Origin: JAXMAR01 sp046350295
GTDB taxonomy: Bacteria; Planctomycetota; Planctomycetia; Gemmatales; Gemmataceae
Assembly (NCBI GenBank): GCA_046350295.1
Contig: JAXMAR010000032.1
Coordinates: 1 to 64,000 of the forward strand
DNA length: 64,000 bases
Direction of reading: 5' to 3'
Made by a program: the position numbers and the translations under genes. Of the stretch, positions 44,033 to 53,645 are shown piece after piece (position 1 is the stretch's first letter; each line of letters opens with the position of its first letter). Under the pieces are notes generated by a model that was given only the letters and a program-made list of their open reading frames with translations, did not search any database and was not told the origin of the DNA.

Positions 44033-44449
44033 ATGCGTAAGGCTTGCCTGCTCCTCGCTCTCGCCGCCGCTTTCCTCGTCGGTTACCTCACCTCCCAGCG
44101 TGAGCCCGTCTCCGAGGCCGGCGAGAAGAAAACCCATGCCGCGAAAATCGGCCACATGGTCTACTTCACGCTCAAGGACAATTCCGCCGCCGAAAAGGGC
44201 AAACTGGTGGACGCCTGCAAGAAGTACCTCACCAAGCACCACGGCGAAGTCTACTTCGCCGCCGGCGTGCTTGCCGAGGACCTGAAACGTGAAGTCAACG
44301 TTCGCGATTGGGACGTGGCCCTGCACATCGTTTTCGCCGACATGAAGTCGCATGACGCCTACCAGACCGCCGACCGCCACAAGCAATTCATCACCGAGAA
44401 TAAGGACAACTGGAAGCAGGTTCGCGTCTTCGATTCGGTCATCGACTAG
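44033..44449 (+). CDS. Dabb (stress-responsive A/B barrel) protein, exported
   Basis: 138 residues: a signal peptide or anchor (MRKACLLLALAAAFLVGYLTS), then a Dabb domain of about 100 residues: KIGHMVYFTLKDNSAAEKGKLVDACKKYLTKHHGE, VRDWDVALHIVFADMKSHDAYQTADRHKQFITENK and a final FDSVID strand. The family forms a dimeric alpha-beta barrel. AAGGGA precedes the ATG closely (about 7 bases). No partner is evident. Confidence 0.85.
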   Translation: MRKACLLLALAAAFLVGYLTSQREPVSEAGEKKTHAAKIGHMVYFTLKDNSAAEKGKLVDACKKYLTKHHGEVYFAAGVLAEDLKREVNVRDWDVALHIVFADMKSHDAYQTADRHKQFITENKDNWKQVRVFDSVID

Positions 44450-44482
44450 GAGCCCGTTCCAAGAGGCCGGTCTCCGGGCGGC

Positions 44483-44538
44483 CGAGGCTCCTGCCGAGCC
44501 GATTTCGGCGGGGGGCCGGCGGCTGGGAAGGAGCCTCG
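44483..44538. repeat. Inverted repeat downstream of the Dabb gene
   Basis: CGAGGCTCC (44483-44491) and GGAGCCTCG (44530-44538) flank a second hairpin, GCCGATTTCGGC, giving a branched GC-rich structure between the Dabb gene and dxr. There is no T run; it may be a terminator or boundary. The rest of this 230-base gap shows nothing else. Confidence 0.4.
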
Positions 44539-44680
44539 CCCTCCTCATGGAACAGACTCCACGTGCCGGCCCGACATTCTCAACTTGCGGCTCTTTACGC
44601 TGACCCCGTAGAATAGGGTAAACTGAGAAAGGTTTGCCGGGCGCGGAGCGCCTGCGCGCCCGTTTCCAGAGCGATCTCTT

Positions 44681-45871
44681 ATGCCCACGCCACCCTCTGC
44701 CGCAGGACGCCGCCGCGTGGTCATCCTCGGGTCGACCGGCTCCATCGGCACGAGTTGTCTGGATGTCATCGACCGCCTGCCGGAGCGCCTCGTCGTTCAG
44801 GGTCTTGCCGCCCACACGCGCTGGGAGGCACTGCTCGAACAGGCGAGGCGCCACCAACCGCCCACGCTCTTTACATCCGATCGGGAGGCGGCCCGCCGTC
44901 TGCGAAACGCCCGTTTGCCAGCCGGGACCCGTCTCGTCGACTCGGTCGAGGAAATGGTTTCCGATCCGCAGGTCGACATCGTACTGAGCGCCGTCGTTGG
45001 GGCGGCGGGATTGACTGGAACGTGGCTCGCTCTCGAAGCCGGCAAGACGGTCGCCCTGGCGAACAAGGAAACGCTGGTGATGGCCGGGCCGCTGGTCATG
45101 GAGTTGGCGGCGCGGCAGAAAGCTCAGGTGCTGCCTGTTGACAGCGAGCACAGCGCGATCTTCCAGGCCATGCAGGCCGGCAGGCGCGGCGAAGTGGAAC
45201 GGATCGTCCTGACGGCGAGTGGCGGGCCATTTCGCGGCCGCCGCGCCTGCGAGTTGGCCGAGGTCAGCGCTGAGGAGGCCCTGAACCATCCGACCTGGCG
45301 CATGGGCCCGAAGATCACCGTCGATTCCGCGACGATGATGAACAAGGCGCTGGAGGTGATCGAGGCGCGCTGGCTCTTCGATCTGCCCCCCGAGCGGATC
45401 GAGGTCATCATCCATCCCGAGTCGATCGTCCACTCGTTTGTCGAGTTCAAGGACGGCTCGGTGCTGGCCCAGCTATCGCCCCCGGACATGCGCTTGCCGA
45501 TCCAGTACGCCCTCACGTATCCGGAGCGCTTGGCCGGACCGGCCCGGCGGCTCAACTGGCAGGAGCTTGCCGCCCTGACTTTCGAGCAGCCTGACCTCGA
45601 TACGTTCCCCGCCCTCGCCTTGGGTTACGAAGTCGCTCGCCGCGGCGGCTCCGCGGGCGCCGTCCTCAACGCCGCCAATGAGGCGGCCGTCGCCGGCTTC
45701 CTCGCCGGCGACATCGGCTTCCTGGACATCCCGCGCGTTTGCCGGGCCGTCCTCGAAGAGCACCCTTTCAGTCCCCGTCCGACCCTGACCGAGCTGACCA
45801 CGCTCGATCGCTGGGCCCGGCAGGAGGTAGATCGTTGGAAAACCAGGAACCTGTGCAGCGCCAGCCGCTGA
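44681..45871 (+). CDS. dxr: 1-deoxy-D-xylulose 5-phosphate reductoisomerase
   Basis: Dxr converts deoxyxylulose phosphate to methylerythritol phosphate with NADPH, the committed step of the MEP isoprenoid route. 396 residues. NADPH-binding motif VVILGSTGSIGTSCLDVI, VVGAAGLTGTWLALEAGKTVALANKETLVMAG, the metal ligands of VLPVDSEHSAIFQ, TWRMGPKITVDSATMMNKALEVIEA, EVIIHPESIVHSFVEF, PPDMRLPIQYAL and ANEAAVAGFLAG are all present. The 3' end overlaps the next gene by 37 bases; a membrane protease of the RseP type commonly follows dxr in bacteria. Confidence 0.96.
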   Translation: MPTPPSAAGRRRVVILGSTGSIGTSCLDVIDRLPERLVVQGLAAHTRWEALLEQARRHQPPTLFTSDREAARRLRNARLPAGTRLVDSVEEMVSDPQVDIVLSAVVGAAGLTGTWLALEAGKTVALANKETLVMAGPLVMELAARQKAQVLPVDSEHSAIFQAMQAGRRGEVERIVLTASGGPFRGRRACELAEVSAEEALNHPTWRMGPKITVDSATMMNKALEVIEARWLFDLPPERIEVIIHPESIVHSFVEFKDGSVLAQLSPPDMRLPIQYALTYPERLAGPARRLNWQELAALTFEQPDLDTFPALALGYEVARRGGSAGAVLNAANEAAVAGFLAGDIGFLDIPRVCRAVLEEHPFSPRPTLTELTTLDRWARQEVDRWKTRNLCSASR

Positions 45872-48228
45872 ATGACAAGTTCAGTGAAAAACCACTGACC
45901 GATAAGCCGCTGAACCCCGCGCCGCTGGAAGACAAAGAGCCGATCTCGCAAGACGAAGGCCCCGTCACCTTCGGCCAGTGGGTGGCGCAGAACGGCGTCA
46001 CGCTCACGCTCGTCCTCGCCCTCCTCGTCTTCCTCTTCTACAAATTCGATCTCGCCGGCCTCGTGAACATCCTCAAGGCCTTCCTCGGCCTCTCGCTCGT
46101 GGTCTTCATCCACGAGCTGGGGCACCTCATGGCGGCAAAGTGGTGCGACGTCCACGTCACCAGCTTCAGTCTCGGCTTCGGTCCGACCATCCCTGGCTGC
46201 TCCTTCCGCTGGGGAGAGACACTCTACAAACTTAGCCTCATCCCCCTGGGCGGCTACGTGCAGATGGTCGGCCAGGTCGACGGCGATGAATCCTCCGACG
46301 GCAGCGAGGACGATCCGCGCTCCTACCGCAACAAGACCGTCGGCCAGCGCATGCTCATCATCTCCGCCGGCGTCATCATGAACGTCGTCCTGGCGATGAT
46401 CTGTTTCGTCCTCGTCTTCCGCGGCCCGGGTAAAGATCGCCAGGCGCCCGTCATCGCGGCGGTCGATACGCAGTCCCCCTCGTTCGTCGACGGTATCCGC
46501 TCCGGCTGGGTCGTCACCAAGCTCAACGGAACCGAGAACCCCACCTTCGAAGACCTGATGTACGCGGTGCGCAACAGCCTGGAAGGGGAGCAGATCCAGT
46601 TTGTGTTCAAGGATCCCTACTCCGACAAGACGTACCCGATGGACATCGAGCCGCTCAAGAAGCAGCGCGAAAACCCGATGATCGGCCTGCGTCCCGCGGA
46701 AACGACACAGCTCATCGAGAAGCGCTACGCCCCCCGTTACGCCAACCCCACCCTGCCCGGCTCCGCCGCTGCCCATGCCGCGCCGGCCATCGAGTTCGGC
46801 GACACCGTCATCGGCATCCGCGCGGCCAAGGCCGAGAAGTGGATCGAGCTGCGCGACGACCCACGCTTCCCCGGTCACGGTCAGAAGGACTATTTTCAGT
46901 TGAAAAAAGCCCTGCAAGACCTGGCCGGCAAACCTATCGAGATCAAGGTCGCGCGCGGCGACAAGGATGAGCGCAGCGAGGCGACCGCCCTGGTTCCGCC
47001 CGCGTTCGGCAAGACCATCGGCGTCCGCATGGCGATGGGACCGATCACCTCGATCCGCAAGGGCTCGCCCGCGGAGAAGGCGGGCATCGTTGCCGGCAAG
47101 GATGGCGCCGTCGGGGACATCATCAAAGCCGTCGAAGCCCCGCTGCCGGGGGGCGGCGTCAAGCGCTGGGCGGCGAGCGACCTGCCGGCCAAGGCGTTGC
47201 CGGAAAAGGCGGAGACCGTTGTCCTCGATCCGGAAACACTTCCTTACGAGTTGCGCCGGGCCATGGACGAAGTCAAGGACACGCTCAAACCCGAGCAGCG
47301 CAAGGTGAAGCTCGTCCTGCAACGGCAGAATTCCGCCCCTGGGCCGGAGACCGACCTCAAAACCTTCGAGCTCGACTGGAGCAACGATTGGAAGTATGAA
47401 GAGTACGTTTTGATCTACAAGGACTCGCCACTCCCCATCCCCGAGCTCGGCCTCGCCTTCCAGATCCAGACGCGCGTCGCCGCCGTCACCTCACCCAAGC
47501 TCGGCAAGGATGACAACCCCCTCCAGGCCGAGGATTCCATCAAGAAGGTCCGCTTCCACTTCATGGGGCCGGACGGCAAGGAGGAGGCGGGGGACGACAT
47601 CGACCTGACCGACAAGGACAAGAAGGAGAACAACGTCTGGGCCTACGTCTCCGACACCTTCTTCAACAGCGTCTGGTCGATGCGCATCACCAAGATGACG
47701 CTCGTCGTCGACCGCAACAACAAGGAGAAGGACAAGGAGATCGAATTGGTCCCGCAGTCCGATCCCAATCGCCCTCTCATCGACCGCGGCTTCGTCTTCA
47801 CGCGCGACGTCCGCAATGAAAAAGCCTCCAGCGTCTTCGGCGCCATCGGGCTAGGACTGCGCGACACGCACCGCAGCATCATGAACGTCTTCAGCAACCT
47901 ACGCGGCATCATCCTGGGCCGCCTGCCGGTGGACAAGAACCTCGGCGGCCCCGGCCGTATCGGCGAGATGGCCTACCGCATCGCCGGCTTCGATTTCTGG
48001 GAGTTCGTCTTCTTCATCGGCCTGATCAGCATCAACATCGCCGTCATCAACTTCCTGCCCATCCCGGTGCTGGACGGCGGGCACATGGTCTTCCTTCTCT
48101 ACGAGAAGTTCCGCGGCAAGCCGGCGTCGGAAGGGGTGCGCATCGGCGCCACCTACGCGGGGTTGGCGATCATCCTCTGCCTGATGGGGTTTGTCATCTT
48201 CCTTGACATCTCACACTATCTGCGCTGA
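45835..48228 (+). CDS. rseP: RseP-type site-2 protease, two PDZ domains, enlarged
   Basis: A membrane metalloprotease that cuts transmembrane segments, as RseP does in envelope stress. 797 residues, far longer than the usual 450. The start is a TTG at 45835, 6 bases after AGGAGGT at 45822-45828, inside the end of dxr. A polar N-terminal tail of 45 residues, a first membrane helix, then HELGH at residues 93-97 (zinc site), a helix near ISAGVIMNVVLAMICFVLVF, a PDZ region (QSPSFVDGIRSGWVVTKLNG), a long insert with a second PDZ (ITSIRKGSPAEKAGIVAG), and the C-terminal motif NFLPIPVLDGGHMVF (third zinc ligand). The large insert is typical of planctomycete forms. Confidence 0.9.
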   Translation: MENQEPVQRQPLNDKFSEKPLTDKPLNPAPLEDKEPISQDEGPVTFGQWVAQNGVTLTLVLALLVFLFYKFDLAGLVNILKAFLGLSLVVFIHELGHLMAAKWCDVHVTSFSLGFGPTIPGCSFRWGETLYKLSLIPLGGYVQMVGQVDGDESSDGSEDDPRSYRNKTVGQRMLIISAGVIMNVVLAMICFVLVFRGPGKDRQAPVIAAVDTQSPSFVDGIRSGWVVTKLNGTENPTFEDLMYAVRNSLEGEQIQFVFKDPYSDKTYPMDIEPLKKQRENPMIGLRPAETTQLIEKRYAPRYANPTLPGSAAAHAAPAIEFGDTVIGIRAAKAEKWIELRDDPRFPGHGQKDYFQLKKALQDLAGKPIEIKVARGDKDERSEATALVPPAFGKTIGVRMAMGPITSIRKGSPAEKAGIVAGKDGAVGDIIKAVEAPLPGGGVKRWAASDLPAKALPEKAETVVLDPETLPYELRRAMDEVKDTLKPEQRKVKLVLQRQNSAPGPETDLKTFELDWSNDWKYEEYVLIYKDSPLPIPELGLAFQIQTRVAAVTSPKLGKDDNPLQAEDSIKKVRFHFMGPDGKEEAGDDIDLTDKDKKENNVWAYVSDTFFNSVWSMRITKMTLVVDRNNKEKDKEIELVPQSDPNRPLIDRGFVFTRDVRNEKASSVFGAIGLGLRDTHRSIMNVFSNLRGIILGRLPVDKNLGGPGRIGEMAYRIAGFDFWEFVFFIGLISINIAVINFLPIPVLDGGHMVFLLYEKFRGKPASEGVRIGATYAGLAIILCLMGFVIFLDISHYLR

Positions 48229-48290
48229 CGCCCGCAAACGCCAACCCCACGGCATCCCCGGTTCCTCACGCGAACACATGAAGGCTTGCC

Positions 48291-49217
48291 ATGCCGGAAC
48301 AACCACTTAACCTTAACCACCCGTGGCTCATCGCCGTTTGGCCCGGCATGGGCAACGTCGCCCTCAATGCCGGGTTCTACCTCCTCGCCAAGCTCGACAT
48401 GAGCGTCATCGCCGAGTACGAGGCGAGCGACCTCTTCGACGTCGACCATGTCGAGGTCAAGGAGGGCATGATCCATCCCGGGCGCCGCCCGCGCAACCGT
48501 TTCTTCGTCTGGACGGACCCGAAGAAAAAGCACGACCTCGTCGTTTTCTTGGGCGAGGCCCAGCCGCCGTTGGGAAAGTACCCCTTTTGCCGCCAGCTCA
48601 TCGCCTATGCCCAGCAGCTCAACGTCGAGCGCGTCTTCACCTTCGCCGCCATGGCGACGCAGATGCACCCGCAGGAGCGAGCCCGCGTCTTCGGCGCGGC
48701 TACCGACCGTGAAACGCTCGAAGAACTCAAACGGCTCGAACTCGAGATTCTGCAGGAGGGCAACATCGCCGGGCTCAACGGCGTCCTTCTAGGCGTGGCC
48801 ACTGAGAACAACCTGCGCGGCGCCTGTCTCCTTGGCGAAATGCCCCACATCTTCAGCCAGCTCCCTTTCCCCAAGGCGTCCCTCGCCATCCTCGAAGTCT
48901 TCACCACCATCACCGGCATCGAGCTCGACTTCACCGAGCTTACCGAGCAGGCACGCTTGATGGAGCAGCAACTTGGTGAGTTGCTGGCCCGGGTCGAGCA
49001 ACGCTATGGGGGAGAGGAGCAACCGGAAGAGGAGGGCTACCAGGTGGAACCCGCCGAGGAAGAAAAGACGTCCGAAAAGGACCACGCGCGCATCGAAAAG
49101 CTGTTCACGCAGGCCGCCGCAGATCGTTCCAAGGCCTTCGAGCTCAAGCAAGAGCTGGACCGGCTCGACCTGTTCAAGGATTATGAAGACCGCTTTCTGG
49201 ATCTCTTCAAAAAGTAG
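48291..49217 (+). CDS. PAC2 family protein
   Basis: 308 residues. The PAC2 domain is recognised from the start HPWLIAVWPGMGNVALNAGFYLLAKL, then EYEASDLFDVDHVEVKEGMI and FLGEAQPP, TFAAMATQMHP, and IAGLNGVLLGVATENNLRGACLLGEMPH. The family resembles archaeal/eukaryotic proteasome assembly chaperones, but its bacterial role is unknown. A C-terminal coiled-coil-like tail (QARLMEQQLGELLARVEQRYGG, then an acidic stretch and FELKQELDRLDLFKDYEDRF) extends it. It follows rseP by 62 bases on the same strand. Confidence 0.88.
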   Translation: MPEQPLNLNHPWLIAVWPGMGNVALNAGFYLLAKLDMSVIAEYEASDLFDVDHVEVKEGMIHPGRRPRNRFFVWTDPKKKHDLVVFLGEAQPPLGKYPFCRQLIAYAQQLNVERVFTFAAMATQMHPQERARVFGAATDRETLEELKRLELEILQEGNIAGLNGVLLGVATENNLRGACLLGEMPHIFSQLPFPKASLAILEVFTTITGIELDFTELTEQARLMEQQLGELLARVEQRYGGEEQPEEEGYQVEPAEEEKTSEKDHARIEKLFTQAAADRSKAFELKQELDRLDLFKDYEDRFLDLFKK

Positions 49218-49226
49218 CCGCTTTCC

Positions 49227-49850
49227 TCACCTCAGGCCCCCGAGCATGCAGTCGATCGCCTTGCCCACGTAATCCGGCTCCTGATAGAGCGGGATGCGCA
49301 GCTCCGCCGTCAAGGTGAACGCCAGCGCGTTGCGGATCAGCTCCCAGGCCCCGACGCGAGGATCGACGTCGGCGCGGAACTCGTCCAGGCTCTTGCCGTC
49401 CGCGATGAGCCCGGCCAGGAACGCCTCGGCATCGAGATAGAAGTTGCGCAATGCGTCGGCGATGTCGGCGTCGTCCGCTTCCAGGAGCGTGCGGTGCAGA
49501 AGACGCAACTCGGGCGCCCGGTCCGCGGCCGAGAGCACGTAAAGATCGATGACGGCCCGCAACCGCTCGAGCGGATGGACCAGCCCGTGCGTCTCCATGC
49601 GCCAGCGCTCCAACGTGGCGACACGCACCTCGTTCAGCACTTCCAGGAAAAGCGCCTTCTTGCTCGCGAAATGCCGGTACAGCACCGGTTCGGTGATTTC
49701 CGCCGCGTGGGCGATCTTCTCCGTCGTCGTCTGCTGATACCCCAGACGAGTGAATAGCTGTTTGGCGTGTTCGAGGATTTGCCGCTTGCGTTCGGGCCGG
49801 CGCAGACGTACGGTCCCCTTCCCGCCGCTTCGCTTCAGCGAGGCGTCCAT
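49227..49850 (-). CDS. TetR/AcrR-type transcriptional regulator
   Basis: About 207 residues from the ATG at 49850 (a TTG at 49886 is a weaker start). TetR N-terminal DNA-binding domain: ERKRQILEHAKQLFTRLGYQQTTTEKIAHAAEITEPVLYRHFASKKALF. The C-terminal ligand-binding part is helical (LERLRAVIDLYVLSAADRAPELRLLH, LRNFYLDAEAFLAGL). No target gene is adjacent in divergent orientation, because the IS copy 2 lies 99 bases upstream; an original target may have been moved by the rearrangement. Confidence 0.88.
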   Translation of the reverse strand: MDASLKRSGGKGTVRLRRPERKRQILEHAKQLFTRLGYQQTTTEKIAHAAEITEPVLYRHFASKKALFLEVLNEVRVATLERWRMETHGLVHPLERLRAVIDLYVLSAADRAPELRLLHRTLLEADDADIADALRNFYLDAEAFLAGLIADGKSLDEFRADVDPRVGAWELIRNALAFTLTAELRIPLYQEPDYVGKAIDCMLGGLR

Positions 49851-49948
49851 AAACTGAATGCTCGATTTCCGGACGGGAAAGTTCAAAGGGGATTAACTTC
49901 CCAATCGTAACCCAGAGAGGCGCCGCCGTCAACAGCCCGCGTCTCTTT

Positions 49949-51593
49949 TGTGATAGGCCAATAGAAATGTCCGCTGTTTGCGGCCATTAGAAATGTCCGG
50001 TTGGACGTGGGGTATATCGGCGGGTGGGAGTGGCGGGCATGAGCGTCTCCCTCTGGCGTAGGCCGCCAATGCGATAAACTCTGGGGTCTGGGGGCAGAGC
50101 CCCTCAGGACAGTGTGCTTGCAGTTGCGTGGCGTTGATGCAGGCGCCCGGGAGGGGGGCCGGGGGGAGGGTTATTTGCTCCGACGACTTCCCGGAAGGCC
50201 GCGGCGCCGGGGTGGTCGGCGGCTGGACGGTGCGGGCCTTGGTTCGTAACCTTGCCGGCGCCAGCGGGAGGATGGCTCCGCAGGAGATGCGACCGACGCC
50301 CGTTGGTCGGCTTCACGCCAGAGGACGGGGCAGCGCCGACGAGGCCTCGTCCTTTTTTTACGCCCAGCTCAGCCGTCGCGAGCCGCGTTCGACAGCGGAA
50401 TCTCATGGTGGTTGAGGTAGCGCTGGCCGAAACGAACCGCCATCGTGCCATCCAGGCGCAGCTCGATCACCTTGCCGCCACGCTCGCCGGGGTAGATCGG
50501 CTTGTCCAACTGATACAGCCGATTCTGGAAGCGGATGGTGTAATCGTTGTTCACCACGCGTCGCTCCTGGACGCTCAAGATCGCCGCCAAGACATGCCCG
50601 CTGCCCAAGCGCGAGCGCGTCGCTGGCCTGGACGGCGCCACGCCGAAACGCCGGTTGTGCTCGGGCAACAAGCGCTCCAGCGTAGCTTGGCCTGAGCCAC
50701 GGTCTGCGCTTGGCCAGCCGCAGCTCCTTGACCCAGCGATCCTGAGCCGTGCCGAACGAGCGTTCCACGCGGCCCTTGGCTTGCGGACTGCGTGCCTTGA
50801 TCAGATCGATGTCCAGCTCCGTCGAGCGCGACCGAACTGCGTCTGGCCCCTCGTAATCGACCTGGCCCTGCTTGTGCGCCTCGAAGATGCCGTGGCGATC
50901 CGTGTACAAGGCGTGCGGCCGGCCATGGCGCGTCAGCCACCGGCCCAGCAGATCGAAATGCGCCTCCACCGTGTCGGCCGGATAGAAGCGGGCCAGCAGC
51001 CGCGACGTGGCGTCGTCGATCATGGTCAGGAGCACCATCTCGCCGCGGCCTTCGGTCCAGGCGTGCAACGAGGTGTCCATCTGCACCAACTCGCCGAAGC
51101 AACTGCGCCGCGGCCGACGCCGACGATGCTGTTCACGACGCCGCGCCGCTGCACAGACCTTCGGCCAACAATAACGCCGCAGCGTGTTGACCGCGACCAC
51201 GAGACCTTCCTCGGCCAACTTCTCACAGGCCAGAGTCGGTCCGAAGTCCGCGTAGCGCGCCGATACGCCTGCAACACCTTCTTCCTTAGCTGCGGCTGAT
51301 GGCGACGATTGGAGGGGCCAGCCGCGGCTGGCACCGTTGCCGCCACGCCCTCTCCGACAAGCCGCTCCTGTAAACGACGCACCTGCCGCACGCTCCGCTT
51401 CAACAACTCGGCGGCCTTGACCTGCGTGTATCTGCCCTCGTTCAAGTCCTGCAACACCCGCAACCGATCCCGCTCCCGCTGACTCATGGCGATCCGGTCT
51501 CCTTCCCCGCCCATAGACACGTCCTCCTTGGCGCTGGGCCAAAGAGGACATTTCTATTGGCTTAAGACCGGACATTTCTATTGGCGTACAACA
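49949..51593 (-). mobile_element. Insertion sequence, ISNCY/IS1202-like, copy 2 (degraded)
   Basis: An inverted, nearly identical copy of the element at 170-1837, from TGTGATAGGCC at 49949 to GGCGTACAACA ending at 51593. It is 23 bases shorter through scattered small deletions, most of one base and often in repeated bases. A few substitutions also differ (e.g. TELDIDLIK for TELEIDLIK). The end repeats and both subterminal motif pairs remain, so it could still be mobilised by the other copy's transposase. Confidence 0.92.
50171..51514 (-). pseudogene. ISNCY-family transposase, frameshifted
   Basis: The counterpart of the gene at 249-1619, from the ATG at 51514 to the TAA at 50171-50173. The frame is lost near KVLQAYRR (one C missing), recovered and lost again around the DDE core and the RFGVAP region, so at least five shifts separate it from a working product. 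Residues in the individual frames match copy 1 closely. Confidence 0.9.
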
Positions 51594-51609
51594 GGGGGAT
51601 TTGAGCGAC
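51594..51609 (-). repeat. 16-bp repeat abutting IS copy 2 (candidate target duplication)
   Basis: GGGGGATTTGAGCGAC begins at the first base outside copy 2 and is the exact reverse complement of 1838-1853, which begins at the first base outside copy 1. Exact contact with both IS boundaries makes chance very unlikely. Confidence 0.85.
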
Positions 51610-51647
51610 GAAGTGATGGAACGATGTCGCGCTGCGGGCGGGCGCCG

Positions 51648-52830
51648 TTACTTCGCCGTCATGCGCGCCGCCAGCGCCTTGAGATCGGCGCTGCGTAGCG
51701 CTCCCTCCAGCAGCTCCGGCAGGCGTTGCGGGGTGCAGCCGAAGCAGGGGATGCCGAGCGCGGCGAGCTTGCGGGCCAGGTTCTCGTCGTAGGACGGGAC
51801 GCCGCTGTCCGAAAGGGCGAGCAGGCAGAGGACACGGACGCCCGATTCGACCATGTCCCCCAGGCGGCGCACGAGCTGGGCCTGATTGCCCCCTTCGAAC
51901 AGGTCGGTGAGGAGAATGAACAGCGTCTGCTTCGGCTCCTTGATGAATTGCTCGCAGTAGCCGACCGATTTGTTGATGTCGGTGCCGCCGCCGAGCTGGA
52001 CGCCGAAGAGCATGTCGACCGGGTCATTGCCGCATTTCTCGGTGAGGTCGACGACCTCGGTGTCGAAGGCGACGACGTGGGTATCGAGAGCGGGCAGGCT
52101 GGCGAAGATCGAGCCGCACACCGCGCCATAGACCACTGAGTCGGCCATCGAGCCGCTCTGGTCCATGTCGACGATGACGGTCCAGTTGTTGGCGCGCTGG
52201 GCCCGCGAGAAGAAGTAGACGCGCTCGGGGATGATCTTCTTGAGGTCGGCGTTGTAGTTCTTGAGGTTGCGGCCGATGGTCCACTTCCAGTCGATGGAGG
52301 CGGCGCTGGGGAGCAGCGAATGTTCCTTGCGGTTGATGGCGCCGAGAACGGCCTGGCGGATCTTCTGCTCGAGCTTCTTCTTGATTTCCTCGACGACGGC
52401 GCGGACGACCATGCGCGCCGTTTCCTTGGTCCGCTCAGGGATGCGCTTGCCGAGGGCCATCAGCGTGCCGACGAGCTGGACGTTGGGCTGCACGTTCTTG
52501 AGCATCTCCGGCTCGAGCAGGAGCTGCTTGAGCCCCTTGCGCTCGACGGCGTCCTGCTGGATGACGGTGACGACGTCTTCCTTGAAGTAGTTGCGGATGT
52601 CGCCCAGCCACTTGGCGAGGCGCGGGGCCGAGCCGCCGAGACCCGCGGAGCGCTGCTTGCCGCCGTCCCCCTCGGCGGTCTCGTCGTAGATGGCGGCGAG
52701 GGCTTCGTCCATCTCGGCGTCGCCGCCGGCGAGGGAGCAGCCGCCGGACATGCCCTGGAGCGCCTCCTGCGCTTCCTTGCCGAGAACGAGGCGCCAGCGG
52801 CGGAGTTGTTCAGGATCGAAGGCGGGAGAC
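51648..52830 (-). CDS. VWA-domain protein, 5' end missing
   Basis: About 390 residues survive. They start mid-sequence at PAFDPEQLRRWRLVLGKEAQEALQGM, continue through helical PSAASIDWKWTIGRNLKNYN, and end with a VWA domain: VIVDMDQSGSMADSVV (the MIDAS DxSxS motif), HVVAFDTEVVDLTEKC, GGGTDINKSVGYCEQF and TLFILLTDLFEGGN. Similar VWA proteins sit in MoxR-AAA/DUF5682-type clusters, proposed conflict systems. Here the upstream genes are gone and the region before about 52830 is a fragment of a DNA methyltransferase in another frame. No start codon with a ribosome site is visible, so expression as is seems doubtful. Confidence 0.78.
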
Positions 52831-53579
52831 GAAGATGTCCTTGACCCAGATGATCGTCGCCGACCAGTGGTAGCCCTCGCCCCGGAGCGCCGAATCGAGT
52901 TGCGGCCAGGAGAAGGCGCCCAGGACGCAGTAGAGGTCCCCGGTGACGTGCGGCCGCATGGCTCGGACAAAGCCGCAAAGGAAGTCCTGGAAGTCCTCGG
53001 CCGACATGTCATCGTTCTTCAGGCCCCTGCGCTGGCGGTGGCGCGGGTTGGCGTCCTGGCCGATCGCTACGTTCCAGGGCGGGTCCGTGAAGAGCATCCG
53101 AGCGGTCCGGCCGTCCATGAGCCGGGTGACCTGCGTGGCATCGGTGCTGTCGCCGCACAAGAGGCGATGGTCGCCGAGGGGCCAGAGGTCGCCGGGTTGT
53201 GTGATTGCCTCTTCGGGCGCGTCGGGGACCTCGTCGGGATCGCACAGGCCCTCCGTTACCTCCTGACCGAGGAGCTTGGCCAGCTCGTCCTCGCCAAAGC
53301 CGAGGAGCCCGAGGTCGTAGTCGGCTCCTTGCAACTCGGCTAGCTCGATCGGCAGCAGCTCGTAGTCCCAGGTCGAGAGGTTGTTGGTTTGGTTGTCAGC
53401 AATGCGATAGGCCCGGACCTGCTCGGGCGAGAGGTTCCTGGCGACGTAGACCGGGACCTCGGTGAGGCCCAGCCGAACTCGCGGAGCGACTGCATGACGG
53501 CGTCGACGGCGGGATCGTTGATGCGGGGGTTGTTGTGGTACGGACGGATAGCGCCGATAGGGCGAAGCTCGACTTCCAT
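52810..53579 (-). pseudogene. ParB-like/N6-adenine DNA methyltransferase, decayed
   Basis: Starts MEVELRPIGAIRPYHNNPRINDPAVDAVMQSLREFG, a ParB-like nuclease fold opening at 53579. The usual RQPIVVD...VVGHTR core is missing: the sequence jumps, with a shift, to GLTEVPVYVARNLSPEQVRAYRIADNQTNNL. The methyltransferase part follows, with LCGDSTDATQVTRLM and the catalytic motif TDPPWNV (DPPW), then DFLCGFVRAMRPH and SATIIWVKDIFVSRLRS, where it ends in VWA sequence. Both an internal deletion of about 25-30 residues and a 3' truncation are present. Such genes are common in prophages, so this is probably a mobile-element relic. Confidence 0.8.
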
Positions 53580-53645
53580 GGCGGTGCGCTCCTCTATCTG
53601 TATTCTAGCGCGTTGGCAGCTGCGCCTAACCCCAAGCTCCTCCTT

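Noticed and set aside
51601..51792. A plus-strand frame continuing from the 16-bp repeat past IS copy 2
   Set aside because: It overlaps the end of the VWA gene and turns Ser/Arg-rich; no ribosome site or family match, so it is probably not a gene.
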